64,000 nucleotides of DNA from Acetobacter vaccinii (lineage in GTDB: Bacteria > Pseudomonadota > Alphaproteobacteria > Acetobacterales > Acetobacteraceae), in assembly GCF_008365315.1 (NCBI RefSeq), contig NZ_CP043506.1, positions 1,966,001 through 2,030,000 on the forward strand, in the 5' to 3' direction. Under the pieces are notes generated by a model. The model was not told the origin of the DNA. It made no database searches and saw only the letters and a list, made by a program, of their open reading frames with translations. Of this stretch, positions 35,375 to 43,193 are shown piece by piece. A program made the translations under genes and the position numbers. The number at the start of each line of letters is the position of its first letter. Positions within the stretch are counted from its first letter, which is position 1.

Positions 35375-36318
35375 GCGATGGCAGTTTTATCAAGCGGGAA
35401 CTGCGGGTCACGTTCGGTCTGCCATCGACGGGCAGCAGTATTTCCCTCAGTGGGCACAGGGTTTCCTGCCAGATTGTGGCGGCCGGGCTCGAGACGGGCG
35501 TTATGTGCGCGCTCCGTATCGAGGGTATGAAGCTCTCAGACATGAACGCCCTGTCTACCCTGCAGGCCACCATTATTGCCCAGAGCATGAATTCCGTACT
35601 GGTGGAAGCCAGGAGCGGCGGCTCTGGCGCATGGCAGGGGGTTTTCTCCGGCGCGGTTGTGGAGGCGTTCACGGATTATAACGGGCCTCCGAATATTGCT
35701 TTTCAGGTCAGCGCGCAAAGCATGGCCATGCCTAACGCCATGCCGATATCTCCCACATCGTTCAAGGGGGATGTGAGCGCGGTTACGATCTTACAGGCCA
35801 TTGCCGATAAAGTCGGCCTGACGTTCAGGAACAATGGCGTCAAAGCTACCCTGAGCGGGGGTGTTTACTATGAAGGCCCAGCTGCGCAGCAGATACAGGC
35901 TGTGGCGAGTGCAACCCGGATTTCCTACTGTATTGCCATGGATACGCTCACCATCTGGCCAGAAACCATAGGACCGGACGGCAGCGGGGCGGTTGAGGTG
36001 TCAGCCGATACGGGTATGATGGGCTACCCGGCATATAGCCAGTATGGCGTTCAGCTCCGCACTCTGTTCACCAGCGCCATTGGTTTTCGCACCACCATCA
36101 AGCTCGATAGCCAGTATTCCCCGGCTGCCTGGGTGAATGCGTATGGCCAGATGAACCACCTCAGCAGTCAGAACATCTACATGCCGTCAAATGGACTGTG
36201 GATTGTCCAGCGCGTGCAGCACGATCTGCAATCCGAGACCCCCGGCGGGCAGTGGACAACCTATTTTGAGGCCGCGCGGCCTGAGAATGCAGGAAGGATA
36301 GCCTCCTTTGGTAGTTAG
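35371..36318 (+). CDS. baseplate hub protein
   Basis: A 315-residue protein starting ATG 35371, overlapping the plug gene. RELRVTFGLPSTGSSISLSGHRVSCQIVAAGLETGVMCALRIEGMKLSDMNALSTLQ and the later QIQAVASATRISYCIAMDTLTIWPE are typical of hub proteins that fit on the tail tube end (gp27/gpD-like). The next gene is the spike, in keeping with hub-spike order. Confidence 0.8.
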   Translation: MSDGSFIKRELRVTFGLPSTGSSISLSGHRVSCQIVAAGLETGVMCALRIEGMKLSDMNALSTLQATIIAQSMNSVLVEARSGGSGAWQGVFSGAVVEAFTDYNGPPNIAFQVSAQSMAMPNAMPISPTSFKGDVSAVTILQAIADKVGLTFRNNGVKATLSGGVYYEGPAAQQIQAVASATRISYCIAMDTLTIWPETIGPDGSGAVEVSADTGMMGYPAYSQYGVQLRTLFTSAIGFRTTIKLDSQYSPAAWVNAYGQMNHLSSQNIYMPSNGLWIVQRVQHDLQSETPGGQWTTYFEAARPENAGRIASFGS

Positions 36319-36958
36319 CCCCGCATATACAGGCACCCAGAAGCCCAGCGACAGTGGCAGCGACTTTGCCGCCATGAATGCAGCGATACGCCGTATTATG
36401 ACGATGATGGGTGCCGACATGCCGGTGCGTGTTACCGCGGTAAACGGCGTGGGGCTAAATCCTGTTGGGTTTGTGGACGTGCAACTGCTGGTCCACCAGC
36501 AGGACGGGGCAGGGCGTACCACGCCACGCGGGACCATCCACAACGTGCCCTACATCCGCCTACAGGGTGGAACGCGGGCAATTCTATGTGACCCGGCTGT
36601 GGGTGATGTCGGGTACATTATTGTATCCGGTCGCGACATATCTGGCGTGAAGGTTAATCGGGGCCCGTCTGCGCCAGGCTCTTTTCGCCAGCATGACTAT
36701 GCCGATGCCATATATGTGGGCGGTCTGCTGAATGCTGCCCCGGCGGAATACATCGGCTGGGTGGGGGCTGACGTGCATGTGAAAACGGCAGGCAAGTTTG
36801 TGGTGGATGCCGCCGAGTGCGACATTAACTGCCCGGTGAACGTGACCGGGGCCGTGACGGCCACCGGTGACGTGAAGGCGGGCAGCATCAGCCTTGAGAG
36901 CCACAAGCACTCGGGCGTGCAGGCCGGGAGCGGGTCAACGGGAGGGCCGCTGGGGTGA
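36308..36958 (+). CDS. Gp138-like baseplate spike protein
   Basis: A 216-residue spike. The N-terminal part (AAMNAAIRRIMTMMGADMPVRVTAVNGVGLNPVGFVDVQLLVHQQDG ... NVPYIRLQGGTRAILCDPAVGDVGYIIVSGRDISGVK) is the OB-fold Gp138 N-terminal domain. The C-terminal part (KTAGKFVVDAAECDINCPVNVTGAVTATGDVKAGSISLESHKHSGVQAGSGSTGGP) is the triple-stranded beta-helix needle with terminal H-x-H (HKH) metal-binding tip. It punctures the outer membrane on contraction. Confidence 0.9.
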   Translation: MVVSPAYTGTQKPSDSGSDFAAMNAAIRRIMTMMGADMPVRVTAVNGVGLNPVGFVDVQLLVHQQDGAGRTTPRGTIHNVPYIRLQGGTRAILCDPAVGDVGYIIVSGRDISGVKVNRGPSAPGSFRQHDYADAIYVGGLLNAAPAEYIGWVGADVHVKTAGKFVVDAAECDINCPVNVTGAVTATGDVKAGSISLESHKHSGVQAGSGSTGGPLG

Positions 36959-37083
36959 TGGAAGGGGAGTAAGTTGAAGCTATACCTAAATTAATTTCCC
37001 ACAATCGTTCTGCCGAAAAAAGAAATTAATATAGTCCGTTTAAGATTCTAAAAATGATAGCGGTATTGGGTAATTTATAGACA

Positions 37084-37494
37084 TTAGCCGCGTGAGATAA
37101 TCGCCTGTTCTATCGCAAATTTCAAAGGCCCAATTTTGGCGTAATCACGTGTTTCAATTGTTTTGCTACTGCCCCCGCTGGAGCGGAAATGTAGGTAAAA
37201 TTTGGGCTTGATAGCCAAGTAAGCGAGTGTCGCTCCGATTATGAGTGCGGCTGCAATAACGCAAAATATAGCGGGGACACCAAGATGAGGAATTTTTTTG
37301 GTAGTGACCATTGCTATTGAAGCGATGACTGCGAATGTCAAAAGAATGATAGCGCCAATCCCGTAGAGTTGTGTGTTTTGCTTTCCGATTGAAACACTAT
37401 CAATGTTTGCGACTGCAAACGATGTGTCCCAATGTCGGATCAAGGTTTTAGTGACAGAAATTTGTCCCTCTTTGTAAAAGTATTCTTCGCGCAA
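37084..37494 (-). CDS. DUF6232-type membrane protein
   Basis: A 136-residue protein with N-terminal EEYFYKEGQISVTKTLIRHWDTSFAVANIDSVSIGKQ (a DUF6232-like beta segment) followed by two membrane helices (about 45-65 and 75-98), then a short soluble tail (FYLHFRSSGGSSKTIETRDYAKIGPLKFAIEQAI). It is AT-rich and opposite to the tail genes, so likely a lysogen-expressed accessory gene. Its neighbour, transcribed the same way 153 bp upstream, is the membrane-anchored Mrr-nuclease gene. A joint role is possible. Confidence 0.7.
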   Translation of the reverse strand: MREEYFYKEGQISVTKTLIRHWDTSFAVANIDSVSIGKQNTQLYGIGAIILLTFAVIASIAMVTTKKIPHLGVPAIFCVIAAALIIGATLAYLAIKPKFYLHFRSSGGSSKTIETRDYAKIGPLKFAIEQAIISRG

Positions 37495-37647
37495 ATTGGC
37501 CTCCGTTTGTTTTTGGTCAATGTAGTATAAAAATGCGACACTGACTTTTGTGATGTTCGCAATATTATTGCGTTATAATTCATTATATGGAGAGGAAAAG
37601 ATGCTTTTTTGGAACCCTATAACCTAGCGTAAGATACAGCCTTTTCT

Positions 37648-39279
37648 TCAAGTTGTGACGTCGGGATATGAGGTAGAATGATTGTTTACTCTAGCGTAAA
37701 TTTCTTCGGCCGCAGTTGGGAGTTGAGAGTGGTGTATAAGTATAACTCCAGTTGTAGCTGCTATCTGCCTTGCAGATTGGGAAAATGTTGAATTGGTTGC
37801 AACAATAGCACCGTTGGCTCCCTGAAAATTTTGAGCAGAGAATGCCTGCTGCACCGCATCATTTCCAACAGTTCCAGAGTATAGCTTGCATTGAACGACA
37901 ATGCGGATATTCCCTTTTTGTGCAATAACGTCGGCTCCTTGGTCGCCACTCTTTTGGGTAGTGTGCGCGTCCCATCCAGCGTCACGCAGAATCAACGCGC
38001 AGTGCTGTTCATAGTCGAAAGGGCTCATTCGGGCATCATATACAGCCGGATTGCTGATATATGAGTAAGTTCCTGCATTAACAGGAAGCGGATCTGCAGC
38101 AAGATCAATAATAAGGCTTATTGCACTAGAGCTAAGTTTTTTACGAAGCTTCTCATTATTGATGCCAGAATTAATAATTCCATCAATACGTGTTTTCATA
38201 AAGTAATTTATTTCTTTTGACCATGCATCAGTTTGTAATGTTCCATATTGGTCTGTTGTGATTTTTTGTGATCTAGCTATTTGTAAATTTAGTTTTTTTG
38301 AAAATATTTCTTTTGATATGGCCTCCCACGTAGCTTGATAGGCTTTTGCCTGCAGAATTTTTGCGACTACATATAGTGCACCAATAAATATAGAAAAAAT
38401 AATCATGTAGTAGAGAAAATTAGATTCTGATTGATTGTTGGGGGTCTGGATATCTGGATTTGATGTGTATTGTAAAGAGGATTTTTCTAAGGAAGTGCTT
38501 TGTGGGATGGATTGAGAATTTTGAATATTTGTGGATTGTGATGATAGTTTTTCAGCATCACTATCGGAAAGAAAACCATCAGCGGTTTCATCTCCATTAG
38601 ATTTTTGCCATTTTACAATGGCTGTACGTGTCGCTTCGCCATAAACGCCATCTACTTGTGTGGTATTTTTTAGAAAGCCCAGATTGATCAAATCTTCCTG
38701 AAGAGTAATATGCTGATCTATGGGACGATTAGCTTCCTGCAAAGATGTCCCAGTTAAGCGTGATTTATACTTGTCAGTCAGAGCGTCCATGTGAGCTATG
38801 TAGCAGGCGGGGTCAGCAGAGCTCGTGGACGGAATAAGACAATCAGTGAGTAAGGTACTATCGTTGACAACTTCCTGCTTCAATGCTTTCCAGCCGCTTT
38901 TACCAACGGTTTGTCGCAAAGCATAATAAGCCTGATCGAATATCAGTTCGTGTTTAGCTGCTTCACTATTATTGCAAAGCATTGTAGCGATACTATCTTT
39001 CGAGTGGTCGACAGAGCAATTAAAGTCAGGCTTGTAACGCTCGCTGTGAGGAAAAGCGGCCATCTCTGATTGAGTATCTTGCAAAGGGACGGTGCTGGCA
39101 GCCTGACTGGTTGAGGCCTTGTGATTAGGGAACAGCCAACCAAAGAGAAGAGCACTGCCGACCACAATAACACCGATTGATGTTAATTTGTCTTGTATTT
39201 TCTTTTTATAATAATACCGCCTATTATAAGAGGCTTTTTTGTAGTCTCTTAGCCAAAAAGGCTTTCTTTTCCTGCCCAT
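37648..39279 (-). CDS. membrane LprI/PG-binding/Mrr-nuclease protein
   Basis: A 543-residue protein of unusual make-up. Residues 1-32 are very basic (cytoplasmic side) and 33-50 are a membrane helix. About 83-175 is an LprI-like (DUF1311) lysozyme-inhibitor-type region with four cysteines (88, 102, 147, 159). About 190-245 is a peptidoglycan-binding domain (QEDLINLGFL ... VDGVYGEATRTAIVKWQ). A polar Ser/Gln linker and a second membrane helix (289-309) follow. About 417-520 is an Mrr-type restriction endonuclease domain, with Asp450 (GADVI) and Gln463-Cys-Lys465 (QCKLY) completing a PD-(D/E)xK site. The predicted topology puts the wall-facing part outside and the nuclease inside. A role in defence or superinfection exclusion is inferred. 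AT-rich; opposite to the tail operon. Confidence 0.85.
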   Translation of the reverse strand: MGRKRKPFWLRDYKKASYNRRYYYKKKIQDKLTSIGVIVVGSALLFGWLFPNHKASTSQAASTVPLQDTQSEMAAFPHSERYKPDFNCSVDHSKDSIATMLCNNSEAAKHELIFDQAYYALRQTVGKSGWKALKQEVVNDSTLLTDCLIPSTSSADPACYIAHMDALTDKYKSRLTGTSLQEANRPIDQHITLQEDLINLGFLKNTTQVDGVYGEATRTAIVKWQKSNGDETADGFLSDSDAEKLSSQSTNIQNSQSIPQSTSLEKSSLQYTSNPDIQTPNNQSESNFLYYMIIFSIFIGALYVVAKILQAKAYQATWEAISKEIFSKKLNLQIARSQKITTDQYGTLQTDAWSKEINYFMKTRIDGIINSGINNEKLRKKLSSSAISLIIDLAADPLPVNAGTYSYISNPAVYDARMSPFDYEQHCALILRDAGWDAHTTQKSGDQGADVIAQKGNIRIVVQCKLYSGTVGNDAVQQAFSAQNFQGANGAIVATNSTFSQSARQIAATTGVILIHHSQLPTAAEEIYARVNNHSTSYPDVTT

Positions 39280-39305
39280 AGCGACCTCATAATAAAGTGG
39301 TTTTT

Positions 39306-39620
39306 CTAATTCTCATTATATCTTTGAATGCCAACTATTTCTTCTATTCTATGGAAATATTTCTTTATTCTTGAAATTTCTTCATGCAGTATTTCGTAAT
39401 GTTTCCATAGAGCTTCATTGCCTTGATCTCCGTCAAAAACAATTTTCTCAATACTATGTAGACGTTCAGTCGTGTCAGAAAAAGTCTCATCAATACGGCG
39501 CAAAATTTCTGCAGTTAATGTGATCCCACGTTTTGCCGCCTCCTCTTCAAGGCGTCTTCTTAGAGGACCAGTGAGTCGGAGCTTAAAAAGAGAGTCGGGC
39601 GATTCGTATGTCATGGCCAC
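39306..39620 (-). CDS. Mnt-like ribbon-helix-helix repressor
   Basis: A 104-residue protein. SPDSLFKLRLTGPLRRRLEEEAAKRGITLTAEILRRIDETF is an Arc/Mnt-type ribbon-helix-helix. The C-terminal 55 residues (TERLHSIEKIV ... LWKHYEILHEEISRIKKYFHRIEEI) look like a tetramerising coiled coil as in phage P22 Mnt. The start may be GTG 39620 or ATG 39614. It is divergent from the Arc-like gene across a 74-bp space with palindromes and a promoter-like sequence, so it probably represses the arc-ant operon. Confidence 0.8.
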   Translation of the reverse strand: MAMTYESPDSLFKLRLTGPLRRRLEEEAAKRGITLTAEILRRIDETFSDTTERLHSIEKIVFDGDQGNEALWKHYEILHEEISRIKKYFHRIEEIVGIQRYNEN

Positions 39621-39622
39621 AT

Positions 39623-39672
39623 AATGATCATTTTATTCCTTGACGAAAATGGCCATGATTTGGCTATATAAT
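39623..39672 (+). promoter_or_regulatory. operator/promoter between mnt-like and arc-like genes
   Basis: Contains the perfect palindrome AATGATCATT (39623-39632), a second palindrome ATGGCCAT (39649-39656), a -35-like TTGACG (39640-39645) and a -10-like TATAAT (39667-39672, spacing 21; the overlapping TATATA at 39665 gives 19). The palindromes flank the promoter-like elements as repressor sites would. Binding by the RHH proteins is inferred. Confidence 0.6.
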
Positions 39673-39694
39673 GCCCAGAGACTTAGGGGAGGCT

Positions 39695-39883
39695 ATGAAA
39701 CACAACACTCACTTCAAAATTCCCATGCCGGCTGATGTCAGAGGATGGCTCGATAAAGCAGCATCCTTGGCCCAACGTAGCCGGGGAGCGCATGTGATCT
39801 TCTTGCTGAGGCAGGAAATGGAAAAAGAAAAGGCGTCAGACTTTGCCCTAGGAAAGCAGTCTGGCGCCTCTCATGCTGAATAG
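39695..39883 (+). CDS. Arc-like ribbon-helix-helix repressor
   Basis: A 62-residue protein starting ATG 39695 after AGGGGAGG. NTHFKIPMPADVRGWLDKAASLAQRSRGAHVIFLLRQEMEKEKA has the Arc-family strand and two helices. The stop is 11 bp before the antirepressor ATG. This matches P22 arc-ant: Arc dampens transcription of its own operon. A hydrophilic C-terminal tail is unlike Arc. Confidence 0.75.
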   Translation: MKHNTHFKIPMPADVRGWLDKAASLAQRSRGAHVIFLLRQEMEKEKASDFALGKQSGASHAE

Positions 39884-39893
39884 GAAAACAGCT

Positions 39894-40706
39894 ATGATGA
39901 ATAATAACACAAGCCTGACCATTCTTTCCACCACTATCCGCCGGGATGCTGAGGGAAGGTATTTTCTCAATGACTGCTTCAAAGCAGCGGGGTCTCCTGC
40001 AGGTAAGGGGCCAAATGAGTGGTCCAAGAACTCCCAAACTGAGGACTTGATCTCGGAATTAAGGTCTGGGGGAATTACCCCAGACCCTAAAAGCACGGTG
40101 AAAACTGGTCCTAATGACAGCCGTGGAACCTACGCCGTCAAGGAACTGGTCTACGCCTACGCAATGTGGATCAGCCCAGCATTTCATTTGAAGGTTATCC
40201 GGGCGTTTGACGCGCTGGTGACGGGACAAATCCCCAATGCTGCCTCAAGAGGTAAACGCATCCGCAAGCCAGCCTTTGATGCAGCCTTTGCTCGGTGCAT
40301 GAACGTAGTTGCCCTGTTGCCCAACGTGGACGACAACCAGAAAGCGCTTATGGCGGCGCGTGGGGCCTATAGCCTGAGTGGTATCAACCCGCTTGAGATT
40401 ATGGGTTACGCGGCGCTTCCTGCCCACACGCAGGACAATTACCAGACGCCCACGGAGCTTGGCCGTGAACTCGGCCTTACCGGCCGCATGGTCAACCAGA
40501 TTCTCCAGAACGAGAACCTGCAATCGCATACACCGGGCACGTCTTCCGGCAGCGATTGGACAATGACGGAGAAAGGTCTGCCTTACGGGAGAATGTTCGA
40601 CACAACGCGCCGTGGTGGCAAGGGGTCTCAGCAGCAGCTAAAGTGGAGGCCGTCTGTTGTGGAGTTCCTGCGCCCTTTTGCCCCCACGCCAGTGCAGACA
40701 GCCTGA
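39894..40706 (+). CDS. KilA-N antirepressor-like protein
   Basis: A 270-residue protein. The N-terminal KilA-N domain (YFLNDCFKAAGSPAGKGPNEWSKNSQTEDLISEL ... SRGTYAVKELVYAYAMWISPAFHLKVIRAFDALV) spans about 1-125. A C-terminal winged-helix region (TPTELGRELGLTGRMVNQILQNENL ... PYGRMFDTTRRGGKGSQQQLKWRPSVVEFL) covers about 190-270. It is probably the Ant protein that inactivates repressors and triggers induction or blocks superimmunity. ATG 39894 follows AGGAAA; an in-frame ATG at 39873 overlaps the Arc-like gene. It is controlled with the Arc-like gene upstream. Confidence 0.85.
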   Translation: MMNNNTSLTILSTTIRRDAEGRYFLNDCFKAAGSPAGKGPNEWSKNSQTEDLISELRSGGITPDPKSTVKTGPNDSRGTYAVKELVYAYAMWISPAFHLKVIRAFDALVTGQIPNAASRGKRIRKPAFDAAFARCMNVVALLPNVDDNQKALMAARGAYSLSGINPLEIMGYAALPAHTQDNYQTPTELGRELGLTGRMVNQILQNENLQSHTPGTSSGSDWTMTEKGLPYGRMFDTTRRGGKGSQQQLKWRPSVVEFLRPFAPTPVQTA

Positions 40707-40750
40707 TTACGGCCAGCCACCCTTTCGGGGGTGGCAACGCTGGTGAGCGG

Positions 40751-40918
40751 ATGAGTGAGGCGGAGCTGCGTGAGGCTATGGCGGGTGGCGTTGGCGCTTT
40801 CATTCTGGATGGCCAGGCGGAATGCGCGGAACACCGCCGCGGGCTTCTCCAGAAATGCGTCTATGCCACGATGCAGCTTTGGAATGATCTGGAGCGGGAG
40901 GGCAATGCAATAGCGTAG
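40751..40918 (+). CDS. small hypothetical protein after antirepressor
   Basis: A 55-residue product starting ATG 40751 (MSEAELREAMAGGVGAFILDGQAECAEHRRGLLQKCVYATMQLWNDLEREGNAIA split in two helices). It lies between the antirepressor stop and a terminator. The longer upstream open frame is a shadow of the antirepressor gene. It is plausible as the last gene of this cassette but unsupported by family. Confidence 0.45.
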   Translation: MSEAELREAMAGGVGAFILDGQAECAEHRRGLLQKCVYATMQLWNDLEREGNAIA

Positions 40919-40986
40919 ATCAAACAATGCCCTTGTATGTGGGTACCCTTTTAGAGTAGGTTTTTTCTACTCTACCAGAATTTTGT

Positions 40987-41016
40987 AAGCCGCTCCCTAG
41001 CCGGGGCGGCTTTTTT
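40987..41016 (+). terminator. intrinsic terminator closing the immI-like cassette
   Basis: AAGCCGCTCC / GGGGCGGCTT stem of 10 bp (one T-G pair), 6-base loop and a run of six T. It separates the antirepressor operon from the baseplate genes that follow, so the late operon must either read through or restart here. Confidence 0.85.
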
Positions 41017-41028
41017 GTTGGCTCCTCC

Positions 41029-41382
41029 ATGAACACACTTCTGCTTGACCGCACCACATGGGATTTCCTTTTAGACAGCAAAGGAAATATCGCCATTGCA
41101 TCGGGGGCATATGCCGTTGGGCAGGATATTGCATCCGCTGTCCGTGTGTTCCAGGGCGAGTGCTATTACGACACAGAGCAGGGGCTACCGTATCTGTCCA
41201 ATGTGCTCGGCAAAAACCAGTCCCTGAGTGTTTTTCAGTCCCAGGTGCAAGACATTGCAACTGCCGTCCCAGGTGTTGCAGAGGCCCGCTGCATTGTAGG
41301 CGGCATGTCGTATGACCGGCAGTTGCGTGGAGCAGTCCTTTTTACAACGACGAGTGGCGAGACTTCTGATGTCGGGTTCTAA
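41029..41382 (+). CDS. gp25/W-like baseplate wedge protein
   Basis: A 117-residue protein. LLDRTTWDFLLDSKGNIAIASGAYAVGQDIASAVRVFQGECYYDTEQGLPYLSNVLGKNQSLSVFQSQVQDIATAVPGVAEARC matches the T4 gp25/P2 W wedge family. It starts 12 bp after the terminator. The baseplate series resumes here after the 4-kb insertion. Confidence 0.85.
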   Translation: MNTLLLDRTTWDFLLDSKGNIAIASGAYAVGQDIASAVRVFQGECYYDTEQGLPYLSNVLGKNQSLSVFQSQVQDIATAVPGVAEARCIVGGMSYDRQLRGAVLFTTTSGETSDVGF

Positions 41383-42586
41383 CAGTTACGGCACAACCTC
41401 AGTCCCGGCACCCAGCTTTACCGATGCCGGGTTTGTTGCACCGTCTGAGAGCGATATCCTGACCGGCGCGCTGGCGGATATGAATGCAGCCCTGGGCGGC
41501 AATATGAATACCGGCCTGTCAACGCCGCAGGGCCAGCTTGCCATGACCTTAACGGCCATTATCGGAGATCAACTTGATCAGGAACTGGCGCTCCTTAATG
41601 GGGTTGATCCTGCGCGAGCCTTTGGGCGCATGCAGGATGCCATAGGCTATCTCTATTTCATGACCCGTAAAGGCGCGACTTCTACCGTGGTTACAGTCGT
41701 TTGCAGCGGGGCAGCAGGCACAGTGGTGCCAGAAGGCACGCTTATCCAGGACGGGTCCGGGTATTATTATGCGGCAGATGGCACCATTTCCATCAACGCG
41801 ACTGGCACGGGGGCAGGGTCTTTCTCCTGCACGACGCTGGGTGCCATTGCCTGTCCGGCTAACAGCCTGTCTCTGTATCAGTCAGTTACTGGCCTGACAT
41901 CTGTTTCCAACCCGACAGCAGGTGTGGTCGGGCAGGCAGAGGAGGGCCGCGTAGCGTTTGAGCAGAGGCGTGCCGCAACAGTGGAGGCCAATGCTGTAGG
42001 CGTGAATAATGCCATAAAAGGCGCGGTCATGGCGGTGCCGGGTGTGACTGATTGCTATGTGGTCGATAATAGCACGGCTCAGGATCAGCTACAGGGGGGT
42101 GTGACCCTTGCACCGCATAGTCTGTATGTGTGCGTGAACGGCGGTGCTGACGACGCGATAGCCCAGGCCATTATCAGCAAGAAGCCGCCAGGTTGCGGCT
42201 ACACCGGCACAACTTCAGTCACCATCACAGATCCCAATAGCGATGCGCTTCTCTCTCCCAAATATACGGTTGCCTTTACCAGGGCAGTTGATACGGCGCT
42301 TTATCTCTCGGTCACTCTTTCGCAAAACTCACAGATGCCATCTACAGCAGAAACAGAAGTGCAGTCGGCTATTCTGTCTGTATTTTCTGGAATGGTCGGG
42401 AGCCAGATTGGCACCACTGTCTATGCCAGCCAGTTTTATGCAGCCGTTGCAGCGCTGGGGAACTGGGTGCAGCTTGTAGAAATAACCATTGGCACCTCAG
42501 AGGCGCCTACAGGGTTTGTGGCAACACTCGATATTAACCAGATACCTACGTTGGATGCGTCCTCGATCAGCTTGATCAAGGTGTGA
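41369..42586 (+). CDS. baseplate J-like protein
   Basis: A 405-residue protein. The first part (FVAPSESDILTGALADMNAALGGNMNTGLSTPQGQLAMTLTAIIGDQLDQELALLNGVDPARAFGRMQDAIGYLYFM) and DNSTAQDQLQGGVTLAPHSLYVCVNGGADDAIAQAIISKKPPGCGYTG are diagnostic of baseplate_J (P2 gpJ). ATG 41369 overlaps the W-like gene by 14 bp. It links wedge and fibre parts. Confidence 0.92.
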   Translation: MSGSNSYGTTSVPAPSFTDAGFVAPSESDILTGALADMNAALGGNMNTGLSTPQGQLAMTLTAIIGDQLDQELALLNGVDPARAFGRMQDAIGYLYFMTRKGATSTVVTVVCSGAAGTVVPEGTLIQDGSGYYYAADGTISINATGTGAGSFSCTTLGAIACPANSLSLYQSVTGLTSVSNPTAGVVGQAEEGRVAFEQRRAATVEANAVGVNNAIKGAVMAVPGVTDCYVVDNSTAQDQLQGGVTLAPHSLYVCVNGGADDAIAQAIISKKPPGCGYTGTTSVTITDPNSDALLSPKYTVAFTRAVDTALYLSVTLSQNSQMPSTAETEVQSAILSVFSGMVGSQIGTTVYASQFYAAVAALGNWVQLVEITIGTSEAPTGFVATLDINQIPTLDASSISLIKV

Positions 42587-42587
42587 G

Positions 42588-43193
42588 ATGGATATTCAGC
42601 CGACCATACTCTCCCAATACGCCAATAGCAGTGCGTTATGCACAATCCTTGATGCCTGGCGGCAGGCGCTCGATCCCGCCAGCACTATCGACAGATGGTA
42701 TCGCCTTGTTTGGAATGTTCAAACCGCACAAGGCTACGGGCTGGATGTCTGGGGGAGGATTGTGGGGGTATCCCGCGTGTTGACCATTACTCCGGGGGCG
42801 TATCTAGGCTGGCGGGAAGCGAGCGATCTGACGGAGGAAGGGTTTAATCAGGCACCCTGGTATGGTGGAAGTGACGCCAGCGGCAATTTCCGCCTGACGG
42901 ATGAAGGGTTCAGGCAGTTAATATACGCCAAAGCGTTAGCCAATATTTCGGACGGCTCGATTGTTTCAATAAACAAAATCCTGGCCACGCTCTTTTCGGG
43001 CCAAGGAACGGCCTATGTCCGCGATAATAACGACATGAGCATGACGTATATTTTTAATTTTCTGCCGACAGATGTGCAGATTTCCATCATTCAGAATTCT
43101 GGTGTTTTGCCGCGACCTTCAGGGGTTGGGGTCGAATATCAGATTATAGATGCAGCAGTCCTGAAAAATGATTTCGGGGGGGATATATCGTGA
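42588..43193 (+). CDS. DUF2612 / P2 gpI-like baseplate protein
   Basis: A 201-residue protein (TILSQYANSSALCTILDAWRQALDPASTIDRWYRLVWNVQTAQGYGLDVWGRIVGVSRVLTI ... FRQLIYAKALANISDGSIVSINKILATLF) matching DUF2612, the last baseplate protein before fibres. The start is one base after the J-like stop and it overlaps the fibre gene by 4 bp. Confidence 0.88.
   Translation: MDIQPTILSQYANSSALCTILDAWRQALDPASTIDRWYRLVWNVQTAQGYGLDVWGRIVGVSRVLTITPGAYLGWREASDLTEEGFNQAPWYGGSDASGNFRLTDEGFRQLIYAKALANISDGSIVSINKILATLFSGQGTAYVRDNNDMSMTYIFNFLPTDVQISIIQNSGVLPRPSGVGVEYQIIDAAVLKNDFGGDIS

Noticed and set aside
39623..39694. LexA box controlling the antirepressor operon
   Set aside because: I looked for GTTC-N7-GTTC or GAAC-N7-GAAC type sites and saw none in this interval.
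40556..40750. Upstream extension of the small 40751 gene
   Set aside because: It runs inside the antirepressor gene in another frame; ATG 40751 is the first credible start.
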